DNA of 64,000 nucleotides from Ctenosaura bakeri (taxonomy: Eukaryota > Chordata > Lepidosauria > Squamata > Iguanidae): NCBI GenBank assembly GCA_948474755.1, contig CAOLHI010000078.1, positions 62,001-126,000 on the forward strand, in the 5' to 3' direction. Positions 35,904-47,320 of the stretch are shown one piece after another. Within the stretch, counting starts at the first letter, position 1. Every line of letters begins with the position of its first letter. Under the pieces are notes generated by a model. The model was not told the origin of the DNA, searched no databases, and saw nothing but the letters and a program-made list of their open reading frames with translations. Made by a program: the position numbers and the translations under genes.

Positions 35904-38797
35904 ACTCGAGTGGTCGACGAAGCTGGTGGGCAGGCTGAAGAGTGGACGTGGTGGCGACCTGCGAGAGAAGTCAAAACCTCAACTTCATCATGTCTGTACC
36001 TGGCTATGGACGAAGACTTCTTTGAAGATGGCTGTTGTCTTTTTGGAGGTCTCCAGGCAGAGGACGGTGCTGAGGACCTAGTCGATGTCCAACATGGAAA
36101 GTGGGACTGGTAAGTATAAAAAGAGCAGCGCCAGGAAGAGTGGGAAGCGAAGCTGCGGCGGGACTGCGGTGTTTGATGGATCCTCATCTGCTTCGCCGTA
36201 AGACGTGCTTTCACTAGGTGGTCCATAGTGTCGTCAGTGGTAGAGTGAAAGAGGCCTTGCCCATCAAAAGGCAGGTCCTCGATTTGCTTCCTGCTGTCCT
36301 CCTGGAGGCCTGCAGATCTTAGCCAGGCGAAACGCCAAAGGGCGACAGCGCCCACCATCACCCGGGCCGCTCCCTTGACTGTGTGCCGCAAGGACAGGAT
36401 TTCCTGGTTCGACAGCGTTACCGACTCATTGTAGAACTGGATAGCGCTTGTCCAGTGATCATCCGGAAGGTGGGCCAGCAAAGGGTAAAACTTGTCCCAA
36501 ATGTTACACTGGTATGTGGCGAGGCAGGCCTGCGTGTTCGAAATCCTTGCAATGATGGAGGAGGTGGAATAAAAGTGTCTCCCAAAGGAGTCCAAGTGAC
36601 GGCCCTCCCAACTGGGCGGGGTGGTATGCGCTCTCTTGCCGCCTTTGGTCTGAGAAGACTCGACGATGATAGAATTCGGCACGGGGTGGTTAAACAAGAA
36701 GTCGACATCCTTCTTCTGGGTCCTATAGAGGTGCTCGAGACAATGAGGCTGCAAGGATGCAGGCTGGGCCCAAGGGTGTTTCAATATCTCCTGCAGGACC
36801 GGCAGGAATGGTATCGGTGCTGCAGATGGAGGGCGGGTGTCCACATAGTGGAAGACGGGATCCTGCACCATTGGAGCTGGGCCAGAAACATCAAGTCTGA
36901 GAGCATTTGTCATACGAAGAAGGATGTCTGAAAACTGTTTAACGTCCTTAGGCACCGAATCGGGTGAAGGTTCCCCAAAAGCCAATGGCGGAGATACATG
37001 GGAGTCAAGTGTTGAGTCGCCAGAGTCGGAGTCGGAGTCGTAGGAGTGTGAGGAGCAGGAAGGCGATCTCCAGGCCGGAGGTGGCTGGGTCAGCAGAGAT
37101 ATGGCCATTGGAGGGGCGGTGAAGATGGTACTGGCGGTACGACCATTAGCTATGGTACCGTGGTTGCAGAGACTGGCAGCACAGTAGGAACTGTGGTTGC
37201 AGAGATCGGCAGCACAGTGGGCAGTGGATGCTGAATGGCCTGTGTAGAGGTAAGCGCTGAGACCAAGTGCTGAGCTGGAGGTGCCTCCGAAACAGGGCGT
37301 GAGATGGTGGCCGTGACCCGAGGAGGTGGCAACACAGGCTGGTAGCATGGCAAGCAGTCCCTAGATCTCTTATACTATGGAGATATCGACTGGGAACGTG
37401 AAGGCGAGCAGCAGTACCGAGGATGATATCGGGAGCCGGAAAATGGTGACCGGGACCAACAACGGTATGGGGACCAACGGCATATGTCAGTATGGTACCT
37501 ATCCCGATAAGCGGGGGAGTAAGAATGGTAGGTTGCTCACGCCACAGGTGTTCGTGTCTGTACCTGGCTATGTACGATGTGGATGAGAAGAGTGAATCAA
37601 TCCTAGGCCGAGATCTGCTCTGATCAGAAGTGGCCTCCCGCCTCCATGGGGATCGATGACTGTCAGTTCGGCCCGGAGAGCGCGCCGCACTTCGGCGAGC
37701 ACATTCACGGGAGGGTGCCCGATGGTGGGACGGAGCCCTCGGCGTGACCAAGGAAGGATCTGGGCGGTCCATCTCATGTAGTGGGTGACCAAGTGGTATG
37801 GTCAGCACCGTCAACACAGGCGATCCGAGGGCGCAGAAGAACCATTGGGAGGTGCTCCGTATGCATGGAGCTATGATTCTTCATCACGCACCACAGATAT
37901 ATCCAGTGGGCCCTCTTCCTCAACAACATCCTCCAGAGGCTGTGTCAGAGGAGGTGCCGGCGGGCAGGTCCTCTGCGGACAGGGTGAGCTCTGCTTTTCT
38001 TTATGCTTCTTCTTCTTGTCCTTGCCAGGATCAAGGAAAGAAGGCCGCTTCCGCTGAGCAGTGGTAAGAGGTTTAGATGACTTTGCCGCCTGCGAGCCCG
38101 CAGGGGCATCCCCCGATGCAGAAGTAACAGGTGTCCGCTGAAGCTTCGGAATGTGGGGTAAAGTGGAGACTGGAGGCAGAGAAGGCGGTACCGAGCCTGG
38201 TACCGTTCCCGTCAGTATCGCAGCTGTCGATACCGATGAGGGTGTGGTCAATGGTCACACCATCGAAGAAGAACAGGAAGTTATGGCCGTATAGAGGGCA
38301 GTGTTTTCAGCTGTCTGTTCCCTAATTTTTAAGGATTCTTCCCAACAATGGGATTTGATCCTTGACGACCTGTTCCTCAAAGTTTGGGCCATGAATTCTC
38401 TGCAGACAGAGCAGGCCCTCACATTATGGGTCTCCCCAAGGCAAAAAAGACACTTGGAGTGCCCGTCCAAAAGGGCAACCTTCCGACTACACAATACGCA
38501 GTTTTTGAGCAACGCAGACATAAGAAAGAAGACGAACTCACACAAGGAAGTCCAACAAGAAGAGGGGTTCGAAGAAAGAAGTCCAAGAATCACACAAGAA
38601 AAGTCCAACAAGTAAGGAACGACGAGAGAAAAACGCCAAGAAATAGCCGCTAGGCAGGAGAACCTTCCATACACTGTGAACACGCCGGTGGACGAAAAAG
38701 AACTGAGGAGAGACCATTGGCTTGGCGGGCTGAGCATGCTCAGTACGAGCAGGGGGGAGGGGTTCCCGCCAAGCCGCTTAGCTCTAGAATTTTCCAA
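35870..38797 (-). pseudogene. DIRS Gag (copy D)
   Basis: Read on the minus strand in one main frame with stops near 38255 and 37871 and a shifted middle part. Start (38797-38255): cysteine-rich motif NCVLCSRKVALLDGHSKC then LFCLGE and ACSVC. Middle (38251-37871): lysine-rich PGKDKKKKHKEKQS. Then an Arg/Ser/Pro/His-rich part readable at 37817-37146 in another frame (RSRPRIDS, YIARYRHEH). Then the Gag body (37348 onward): DFLFNHPVPNSIIVESSQTK, GRHFYSTSSIIARISNTQAC, LWRFAWLRSAGLQEDSRKQI and EDLPFDGQGLFH. The AWLR...LPFDGxxLF block is diagnostic of DIRS Gag. The open frame to 35723 runs over the reverse transcriptase start. Confidence 0.8.
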
Positions 38798-38832
38798 ATG
38801 CTACTGCGCATGCGCGAAGATCCCAATGTGAG
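38699..38832. repeat. DIRS D inverted terminal repeat, right
   Basis: 134 bases, partner of 32752-32885. Contains CTGAGCATGCTCAGT and the G-run AGCAGGGGGGAGGGG. Confidence 0.88.
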
Positions 38833-38856
38833 AGGCACAGAGACCATGAAGAAGAA

Positions 38857-39612
38857 CTATTAGTTCTTGTGTTACTGAAGGGAATATATTGTCTTTTAAT
38901 ATAATATAATCATTTATTTTAAACAAAACATTACACTTCTGTTTCTCTAGAACTGACTTGGAACACAGCAATGTGAAGAAACTGTATTTTTAAAGGTATT
39001 GCAGCTTCAAATGAGCAATTACCACCTAAAATAGCCAATCAACTGGATTTTAAATACTGTCATTTAAGAGACTGATGGAAATATGATTTAAAAATGAAAG
39101 TTCTAAGATGCTTCGATGTGTAAGGGACGACAACGCACAGAGCAGCTTCCTTTAAGCTTTGTAGCTACCATCTTGAAGGTAATTTACTATCCAGCATTAT
39201 AGTACTGATTTCATTCTTATCTAAAGATTTGCATGCACTTCCTCTCCAGTGTGCCAGATTATGTGATTTTTTTCCCCCAATTTGGGGCATTTCAGGATTC
39301 TTCTTCTATAAAAAAATCATTTGCACAAAAACATTGTTGCAAAAAAAAGTGTTTTGCAGAACATACTTTGCTTACTGTGTAAAACTTTCATTTATGTACA
39401 AACATATACAAATAATTATTTTGGAAAAAGTCCCAAAATACAAGAAATCTTGGTTATTTTTTTGATGGGGTGTCTTCTTGCATGTAAGCACCTTTTCTCT
39501 TCAAGAATGAAAAATCATGTGAATATTCTCTATACTGTAACTGTCTAATTAGTTTTTTTTTTTAAATTTAAGCTGAAAAGAGGTTTGTTTCCTCAAAGTA
39601 TAGTGGTGAAAC
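38857..39612. other. Intron, nothing recognised
   Basis: AT-rich sequence directly right of DIRS D. A T/A-rich part at 39250-39460 has short chance frames only. Confidence 0.5.
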
Positions 39613-39693
39613 TAACGAATCACTAGTTCATAAGCATTTCACTTTATCATTTCTAACAGTCGTCCTCAAAAAATGTAATGTTCCCCACACCAT
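39613..39693 (+). repeat. 81-base direct repeat, left copy
   Basis: Aligns without gaps to 42223-42303 with about 12 differences (85% identity). Core CACTAGTTCATAAGCATTT. Confidence 0.85.
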
Positions 39694-39911
39694 ATTTTAA
39701 CAATCACTTCTCCAGCGAAATTCACAACTAAAATTCACAATTTTCACAACTCAAAAGAAAGTATATCCTCCTTGAGAAGGCCTTCTATCAATCTTCTTCT
39801 GTAAGGTAAGCATCATCAGCCTTTTCTCTCTGCTCTCCACTAGGACCTTTTCTAGGGTCCACTCACCAAACAATAAGCCAACTTTGAATACACATACGCT
39901 AAGTTATGTCT

Positions 39912-39991
39912 GTTTTTGGTCTGCTTCCCAGTGGCCTACCCACAAAGATTAATTTTTGGTCTGCCTCCCAATGGCATAACCACAAAGATTT
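39912..39991 (+). repeat. 40-base tandem duplication
   Basis: TTTTTGGTCTGCTTCCCAGT... followed by TTTTTGGTCTGCCTCCCAAT..., each ending CCACAAAGATT. Confidence 0.8.
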
Positions 39992-40090
39992 CTTTGTCAC
40001 AGCTATTGCATTTATATTCCAGCAGCAAAGGCCAGAGTCATGACCAAATCTGCTGTGTATTCCAACAACTCTACCTTACATTTCAGCCAA

Positions 40091-40399
40091 CTAATATGAT
40101 CCTATCTCTTCACTGTTTGAAATCACCTGCATCCATAACACTGCTGCCCAAGCAAACATTGAGGTGGTCACCAATGATTTTATGGCCAAGGCCAAAATCT
40201 CACGAGCCTTCTTTAAAGCAGAATCTGACCTACTTTCATCTACCTTCTTTAGTGCACTGTCACCCTCCCAAGGAACAATGACCTCAGAGACAAGAGCTGC
40301 TATAGGATCATCCACCAATGGGACTTTTAAAAATTCTAATTCCTTTTCCTCAAAGGAAAAAAATATATTTGTATAGCCCAATAGCATTCTAGTATTCAA
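40091..40399 (-). pseudogene. DIRS family 2 Gag fragment (copy J)
   Basis: 101 codons: VPLVDDPIAALVSEVIVPWE then REILALAIKSLVTTSMFAWA and AVLWMQ. The second half aligns with the Gag of the copy at 52556-58993. The first half is acidic and not otherwise recognised. Confidence 0.6.
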
Positions 40400-41149
40400 G
40401 GATGTTTCCCACTAGAACCAACTTCCTAAAAATCTCAGGTATTCACTTCACAATACCTTGGGGCACCCATTTCCTAAGGGAATTACAAGAAAGAGGAAGG
40501 GTGCTGGGCCACTCGTTCAGAACATGCTGGCAAGAGAGAAGAGTGGGCCAGAACAGTTAAAAGCAATGTAATTTTGTTGAGTGTTTGGAATTCTTTTTTT
40601 TTCCGCACTCAAAATTGTAACTTTCCAGGAGGAAGAAAATAAATAATCATGCTACTTTGCTCTCCTTATCATTACCAGACTGTGACCTTCCATCTGCACT
40701 AACTAAACGCAATGTTTGCAACAGTCTTTTTAACAAATTCCTAAATGAGTCACTCTGAAATAATCTGTTGGTATCCAAATCCTTGTCATCTTCCTCCTCT
40801 GAGAAGTCGTAAGTTTCAGTTGCATCTCCTCTTTCTGTACCTCCTTACCTTCTACATACTTTGTCTTTTTCATATATTTATTTGGCCTTTCCTCATTCAA
40901 CTAATCTTTGGAGTCTGTGTTTGTAGCTAATTTTCTTTTATTACCTGACCTGCTTACATCCAATCATATCTTTCTATGCAGTTTGGTCTTCTCCTTTCTC
41001 TACTCTTAACTGTTGAGCTATTTGACTTTCAATTTCCTTTCCAGATAGCAAATTTAATATTGTGAAGAAATTCAATGTATTTAAATTCATTGCATCTAAA
41101 TCTGTTTAGTAATAATATTATATCCCTTTAATGTTTTCATTGTTTTAAA

Positions 41150-41240
41150 TGATTTAATATTTTAATTTATTGTTAGAAGCTGCACTGGGTCCCATTCTGG
41201 GAGAAAGGCGGCATAGAAATACACTAAATAAATAAATAAA
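41150..41240 (+). repeat. LINE/SINE 3' tail relic
   Basis: TTAGAAGCTGCACTGGGTCC then CATTCTGGGAGAAAGGCGGC and an (AAAT)n end; very like 31870-31925. Confidence 0.6.
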
Positions 41241-42000
41241 ATAGTAATACACTGGATTAATCACTAGATTAAAATTGTTTGTATTTAAATTTCCCAATTC
41301 ATTAAATCGATTATTTGCTAGTTCGTTCATTCATTCTTTCATTCATTCAATTGATTTTATCTAGATGAAAATATTAAATTTAATTCATTTGCTATAGTTT
41401 CCTTAATCACAGAAAGCAATTCATTGAATTCTGAATAGTTTCAATTCATGTTAGCATTAGCAGTTTTTAAATTCATTTCTGAGATGTCTGGGCCCATATT
41501 AATTCCCACATTAACATTCACTATGTTGATTTGGTCGTTATCATTTCCTGGCCCTTGTTTTTGCTTTGCTTTAATTTTTATTAGACACATCCTTAACAAT
41601 ATTTTTCAAGTAGTTAACCAATTCTGGTATAATTTTTAAAAGGAGAATAAAAACCACCTGGCTCCTGCTGCTGTTACTTCTCCATGTCTCCAAAGCACGA
41701 GTCTAAGGATGCTGACATTGGACACACTGAACATACCCATACAGAGGAGCTATATTCTAATGCCTTGAAATCATGAAAATCAAAATGGCACTCTGAAGTA
41801 ATTCTTGAAGCTTTTGCAGCTCCCCCAGCATTTTTCTCCAATTTAGAGTCCACAGTAGGACCCCATTTAAAACTGGTATCCCATTTTTATTTCTTTTTCA
41901 GCTACTGTGTTGAAATTGTCTTTCATTTTCACATCTGAGGCTTTCCATTTACTGTCTCCACTATCTTTTTTCTCCTATCTAGTTTTTGTCTCCATTTTAA

Positions 42001-42030
42001 TCACACACACACACTATACACACACACACT
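42001..42030. repeat. (CA)n-rich microsatellite
   Basis: Two CA runs separated by TATA. Confidence 0.75.
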
Positions 42031-42222
42031 CAATAGTTTTTGTGCCTAAGTTTGTCAGAGAGGGGCAAACCCATCTGGCATGGTAGGTCAGAAAAAACTG
42101 CCAGAAAAGAGAGAGGGTTTTTATGGTCACAAATGAAAGAATGCGGACTCCAGCCTGATCCAATTAGCATGTAGAGATTAACCCAATTATGGTGGATTCC
42201 TCCTCCATACCATCCTGAGAAT

Positions 42223-42303
42223 TAACAAATCACTAGTTCATAAGCATTTTACTTTATCATTTCTAGTGGTAGTCCCCAAAGAACATAATATTCCCCAGAC
42301 CAT
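42223..42303 (+). repeat. 81-base direct repeat, right copy
   Basis: Starts at the base after the DIRS family 2 right terminus; partner of 39613-39693. Confidence 0.85.
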
Positions 42304-42523
42304 TCTCAGCATATCTGTTATCAGCAATGTAAACAGACACCAGAATAAATTTTGAACAAAAAACTGAAATTTTGATGAATGTCAGGGAAGATTTGAAACT
42401 GAAAAGAGACTTCTGGTATTTTCAGACCGTAAGCACAAGATTTTTCAGTAGTACAATCTTTGAAAGCTAAAGTGATGTACACTGCAACCCATGAATCCAG
42501 GCAGTTTAATGTAAAGTCTAAAG

Positions 42524-42804
42524 CAGCGATTTCCAAACAGTGTGCTGCAACACGTGTGTTGCCTTAAGTGTGTAGATGTGTCACCTACCATCTTGGAAAT
42601 GTATGTTATTATTTATATATGATATATTTTTAAAAATATATAAAAGGTTTTCATGAGATATGTTGTGTCCTCATACACTTTATTATTATAATTTATATAT
42701 GTGTTTGTATCTCTTATAAGTTAGTTTAACCTCTGGTTTGCTAATAAAATTTAATTACTATGTTGCGAAATGATTCACCAACATGAAAAGTTTGGAAAGC
42801 TGTG
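42524..42804. mobile_element. hAT-type MITE with perfect 8-base target duplication
   Basis: 281 bases with inverted ends CAGCGATTTCCAAACAGTGT and ...AAAGTTTGGAAAGCTGTG, the TTCCAAAC type of hAT/Charlie elements. It is flanked by GTCTAAAG at 42516-42523 and again at 42805-42812, an exact 8-base duplication as hAT transposases make. AT-rich interior; no transposase. Confidence 0.85.
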
Positions 42805-43200
42805 GTCTAAAGCATTCCCTTTGGCCAAGGAAATACTAGCCTAGCACATGAAGCCCTGAAACATAAATACAATAATGCAACTTTATAATAGTTTTTCAGA
42901 ATGGTTTCAAATTGCAATTTTGGGTCACAAAAATTCCAAGAAATCTAATTCCCTTTGTTCATTTTTAAAGAGCACCTCCTCCTATAGGAGCCTGCCCAAA
43001 ATTTGAGATCCTCGCAGAAGGCCCTGCTGCATTTCCCAACAACATGTGAGGCTAATACATACATGTAACAAGGCTTTCTCTGAAGCAGCACATTGACTGT
43101 GGATCTCCCTATCAAAGAAATTTAGGCTAGTTCCATCTCTTTTGAGCTTCCACAGCAGGCAGCCAGCCAAAACAGTGTTGTTCCACATAGCATTCAGTGT
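42805..43200. other. Intron, nothing recognised
   Basis: No repeat or coding motif seen; short frames at 42982-43188 look like chance. Confidence 0.45.
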
Positions 43201-43351
43201 TTGAGACTGCTCTATTTTAGGATTGTTTTTACACCATTTTAAAAGTTTTAATGACTATTTTAATGTGTTAGAATTTTTTTTTAATCTTTGCACTACTTTA
43301 ATTGCTTTTATTTGTTAATCACCTCAGGGGCCCTTGTGGGCTGGGAGGAGA
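43200..43351 (+). repeat. LINE/SINE 3' tail relic interrupted by DIRS E
   Basis: TTTTAAAAGTTTTAATGACT ... GTGGGCTGGGAGGAGAGGGC resembles the tails at 31720-31925 and 41150-41240, but lacks their ATATAAATAAA end, which seems to resume at 45470-45500 after the DIRS copy. Confidence 0.5.
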
Positions 43352-43679
43352 GGGCAAATTGCTTACCTGTAACTGTGGTTCAAGTGGACATCTGTTCCCT
43401 CATACAATGGGTGTTCGTGCCTGTGCAGAAGCTCCTATTAGAAAATTCTAGATCTGAGTGGGTTAGCAGGAACCCCTCCCCCTCCCACAAACTGAGCATG
43501 TTCTAGCCTGTCAAGCTACCGTCCCCTCAGTTTTCAAGTCCACTGAACAATAGGGACCTGAAATGGGGAAGCAGAGCACGTTTGTGTGAGGGCAGATGAT
43601 CATGCAAAGAACTACAGTTACAGGTAAGCAACCTATCCTTCTTCATGGTCTCTATGCCTCACATAATGGGTGATTCAAA

Positions 43680-44420
43680 AGCTTACTAAAGGAATAGCAG
43701 GCCAGAACCTAAAAAATCAAAGATTGGACAGCATGGCCAAAGTGGACTTCCCTTCTGGCTCCACAGTCTAGTCTATAGTGGCAGATGAAAGTGGACAGCT
43801 GAAACTATGTTGCTGCTCAGCAGAGTTCCAGAAGGTCTATGAAATGAAGGAGTACTGCAGAAAAATGAGATGGCTCTTGTAAAATGTGCTCAAAACAAAG
43901 GACGCATCGGCCTGTGTACAAGTTTGTAGGCAAGCTGGATAACTTCCACAATCCACTTTGAAAAGCACTGGGTGGAAACTTCCTGGTCCTTGCCCTTGCC
44001 ACCATAACAAATGAAAAAGTGAGGAGACTACCAGAAAGACACAGTTCATTGGGTGTAGAAGGCAAGCGCCTAGCGCATGTCAAGGGAATGCAGAGTATCC
44101 CAGGTCAGAAGTCTCGGGGGAAAAAACACTGGTAAGACAATGTCTTGATCCAAATGAAACTGGGGGACAACTTTGGGTAAGAAGGCGACATCAGGGTGCA
44201 GCACTACTTTGTCTCAATGAAAAATGACGAAAGCCTCATCACAGCGAAGATCTGTAAGTTCATCTCAGCAGCAAGCAAACATTACTGCCACAATGAATGC
44301 CATCTTCAAGGTCAACAAGCACTCATCAACTGTTGCCAATGGTTCAAAAGGATGGCTCATTAGCTGTGAGAGCACCAGTGAAAGCAACCAGGGTGTAACT
44401 GGTCGCAAGACAGGGGGATA
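43680..44420 (-). pseudogene. DIRS tyrosine recombinase remnant (copy E)
   Basis: Continues from the junction frame. Readable relics on the minus strand include the counterparts of DISFLPKVV (about 44200-44170) and of the linker with RCALFWAHFT. The HxxR and Tyr boxes are decayed. Confidence 0.6.
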
Positions 44421-44627
44421 GAGGCTTGCTGAGGGGCTTGCTGTCATCGGTGCTGAAGGTGGTACCAAGGCATGGGAGCCACCCTGGTGCTTAGCCTTCT
44501 TTTTCTTTTTGGGAACAGCTTCATCTGAATGTAACTCTTCTTCATGACCTTGTCTCCATTCTTGTCTGAATGCGTGGGAGGCTGGGACAGAGGAGGCACT
44601 GAAACTGTTGCCAGTGGCTGCTCTCAA
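44265..44627 (-). pseudogene. Gag-recombinase in-frame junction (DIRS copy E)
   Basis: One open frame of 120 codons. Its first part is Gag: SDEAVPKKKKKAKHQGG, like PGKDKKKKHKEK in copy D. Its second part is recombinase: LYPPVLRPVTPWLLSLVLSQ then PFEPLATVDECLLTLKMAFI, like WSPSLVLSELTRPPFEPLAT in copy D. The junction lies near 44430-44450. The first catalytic arginine region reads VAVMFACC instead of VAVTLARR, so it is inactive. Confidence 0.75.
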
Positions 44628-45060
44628 GTGTCAGTGGAAGACATCACAGTCCTGTTCGAAGTCTTTGGTGGAGCTGATGTTGAGATTGTAGTAGATGACT
44701 TCAGTACCGATGACAGTACTGACAATGCTACTGATGTTGGTACTGATATAGAAATGTTTCCGGAAGCCAGAATGGAACACGATACCGTTCAGAAGGCCTT
44801 GTTAGATGACATCTGTTCCTTTACTCAAAGAGATTGTTCCCAACAGTACAACCTGGGGCATGAGGCTCTGTTCTTCACAGTCTGGGACATGAAGCCGTGG
44901 CAGACATTACTAGCCCTGATGTTGGAGCCATTGAGACAGTAGAGGCGCTCAGAATGAGTATCAGAGAAGGAGACCTTGCATCCACAGGACACACAAAGTT
45001 TTAAAAAAGAAGTAGAGACTATAGAAGGATGGGGAGAGGAAGGAAACGGGAACTAGAGAA

Positions 45061-45181
45061 GTATATACTAGAAGTATATAGAGAAGTATATACTATACAC
45101 ACACACACACACATATATATATATACACATATACACACACATACATACATACACATACACACACTATATATAAATATACTA
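45061..45181. repeat. (CA)n/(TA)n compound microsatellite
   Basis: Runs of CA, TA and CATA over about 120 bases, within the 5' untranslated part of DIRS copy E. Confidence 0.88.
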
Positions 45182-45465
45182 GAGAAGTAAGAAAGTAAAT
45201 AAGAAAGATACAGAAGAAATAGAAGAAATAACATGAAGCAAAAAAGCAAGGAGGATTTGCTACTCAGCCAAAACACCAATAGATGTGATCTGTTCAGCAG
45301 ACAGAGACAAACTGAGGGGAAGGTAGCTTGGCAGGCTTGAGCACGCTCAGTACGCGAGAGGGGGAGGGGTTCCTGTCAATCTACTCAGCTATAAAAATTT
45401 TTGATAGTGGTTTCTGCACAGACACAAAGACCCATTGTGTGAGGCACAGAGACCAGAAAGAAGAA

Positions 45466-47320
45466 ACAGACATATCTTAAATATATAAATAAATTAAATT
45501 TGGGATAAATTCACCATAAGATAAATATATAGAGAAAAGCAATCCACAGTGCAGAAGAAAGTCCATTTTTGTAAGCCTCTTGAATGAAGACTGGCCCATA
45601 TATTCAAGTACTTTAGTTTGTACGTGGTATCTGGATCTGCAAAATGTAATCAAATCTCAGGATGTGATTTTTGGGGAAAAAATTAATTCTTGTTGATATA
45701 CCCTTATATTTACAACGTGTAATGTGTGTGTGGATAAGGATTTGAATAAGGATAAGGCTTTTTTATTTTGCTTTTTAATCTAATGTCAGCATGTTATATA
45801 CATGCTTTATTCATTCATAAAACAAGCAGTGGGGAGCATACAGAATATAAAATAATTCATAACTTTTAACTATTCAATTTTACACAATTAGCTAGCTGAG
45901 TCCAAGATTTGAGGGAAAACAGGAATATAAATCAAAGAAAATGTGTGTTTCTGAATGTATAAAACCACACATGATTATTCAAGATTTGAAATGTTTTAAA
46001 CACTTCAGTTGGTCAAGCTTTTAAATATGAATGAAAGCAATAAGTCAATTATGATTGATCACATAAACAGAAGACAAAGGGAATTATTAACTATTTTTAA
46101 AGGGGCAGTTGGTACTTTTAACCAACTAACCTCTCACAACGACCATCCTGAATCCCAGGAAGATGCAAGTTTCTGATATGTCACTTTTCCACACAGAAAA
46201 TGGAGTCTGAAAACCAGAGCATTTCAGTCCTGCTTTACTACATTGTGGTTCACTGAAAAGTGGCTTGGGTCCCAATATACTACATTGGTTATGTCAGTGA
46301 CAAAATTTGTTACTGATTTTTAAAAATAAAATCTATATAAGAGAAATGGCTGCAATTTGTGCAACTGTTTACAAATACAAGATCTACACTGTATGTCTAG
46401 CTCTATGTAACATCTGCTACTTAGTCCCAGTACACTTCCTTTATTCTCTAGCGGTGTTCTTTCAATATATTTTTCAAACATCAAGCAATAGCAAAGTCAC
46501 TTCACATTTGTTTTAGTCTGATAAAAAAGCAAAAACAAATATGGTTGATATCAGCTGAAAGGCAAAAAGACAAGCAAAATACACACACAAAGATAAGGTT
46601 ACAGCTAAACATCTTAGACTGTAATTAAACCAAAACTCAAAGACTTTCATTATTTTCAGAAACAGTCATAATAAAGCAGGGCTTAGTGACAGACTGCCAA
46701 AAATGGTCAAGGTTCTAGCAAAATGTATTAATAAATGATATATCCTACTCTTTTATTTTTATCTGAAATGGTTAAAACTTCTAGTTCTTTCACACACCCA
46801 TGTTATCTGCTGGCAAGGATTAAGATCTGGTAAAGATAGCTCTCTAGTGATGGTGGAAGGTCCATAGATACAGAGGCCTCCACTGCAACAAGCAGGAAGC
46901 TCCAGAAGAAGAAACCTGAAGACAACAGAGGTTCCCATAGCAGGATGTTCTCGGGAAGACGTGTCCTCGGATTTCCAGATCCAAAGCACTTCCATTTCTA
47001 AGAAGCCTCCAATTCAACCCTCTAGCCTATGCCAGTCATAAACTAGCTTACAGAATTTACCTCTCACTATAGCTTGTGGTAGCGGAAATTTAAATAAACC
47101 CACTGTACTGGTGGAGGGAGGGAAACATCATATTCCACCCTGTCCCAGATGTGAAGTAACAGGGCTGTAGAAGAGGCATTCCATCTGCCCTAATGCTCTC
47201 CATGATTTCACATGAAATACATTATACATGTTTTGCAATGTGCAATATATTTAAGAACTAGAAAATCATTACCATTTATATCAGCTTATCAAACTATAAT
47301 TTTCTTTATGTGCATCTTAC
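45466..47320. other. Intron between exons C and D, nothing recognised
   Basis: AT-rich sequence. The first 40 bases (ATATAAATAAATTAAA) may be the end of the tail relic broken by DIRS E. A (TG)n-like short run lies at 45723. No coding motif. Confidence 0.45.

Larger units (their letters stand above)
32702..38856 (-). mobile_element. DIRS family 1 copy D, near full length and youngest-looking
   Basis: 6.15 kb. Ends GAACAGGTTGCTTACCTGTA (left) and GAGGCACAGAGACCATGAAG then AAGAAC (right). Inverted terminal repeats of 134 bases lie at 32752-32885 and 38699-38832. An internal complementary region at 32942-33022 is the reverse complement of the right end joined to the left end. Minus-strand order: Gag (38797-35870), reverse transcriptase (35903-34880), RNase H (34870-34171), tyrosine recombinase (34250-33053). 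This is the DIRS layout: no LTRs, and a tyrosine recombinase in place of an integrase. No separate methyltransferase domain was recognised. It is more GC-rich, has longer open frames and keeps catalytic residues, unlike the other family 1 copies. Confidence 0.9.
39694..42222 (-). mobile_element. DIRS family 2 copy J, gag part only
   Basis: The right end TCCTCCATACCATCCTGAGAAT (ending 42222) matches the right ends at 13669 and 58993. The minus strand at 40399-40091 gives IKSLVTTSMFAWAAVLWMQV, matching IKASLAASMFARAGVFWFQE in the Gag at 56601-56293. The low-complexity part at 41030-41450 (repeated AATTCATTT-like words) also has a counterpart at 57800-57950 in the full copy. Everything downstream of Gag is missing. 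A LINE/SINE tail relic (about 41150-41240) sits inside, and a 40-base tandem duplication lies at 39912-39991. The left boundary is uncertain. Confidence 0.68.
43352..45465 (-). mobile_element. DIRS family 1 copy E, gag fused to recombinase
   Basis: 2.1 kb. Left end ...AATTGCTTACCTGTAACTGT, right end GTGTGAGGCACAGAGACCAG then AAAGAAGAAAC. Internal complementary region at about 43590-43670. Minus-strand order: Gag start (44993-44800, CVSCGCKVSFSDTHSERLYC then LNGSN), lysine-rich Gag, then directly tyrosine recombinase. All of the Gag body, reverse transcriptase and RNase H are deleted, so this copy could only have moved with help. Confidence 0.83.

Noticed and set aside
36383..36931. 182-codon plus-strand frame in DIRS D
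   Set aside because: Complement of the Gag body, whose conserved motifs are on the minus strand.
45061..45279. Minus-strand frame rich in Cys, Val and Tyr
   Set aside because: Translation of a CA/TA microsatellite.
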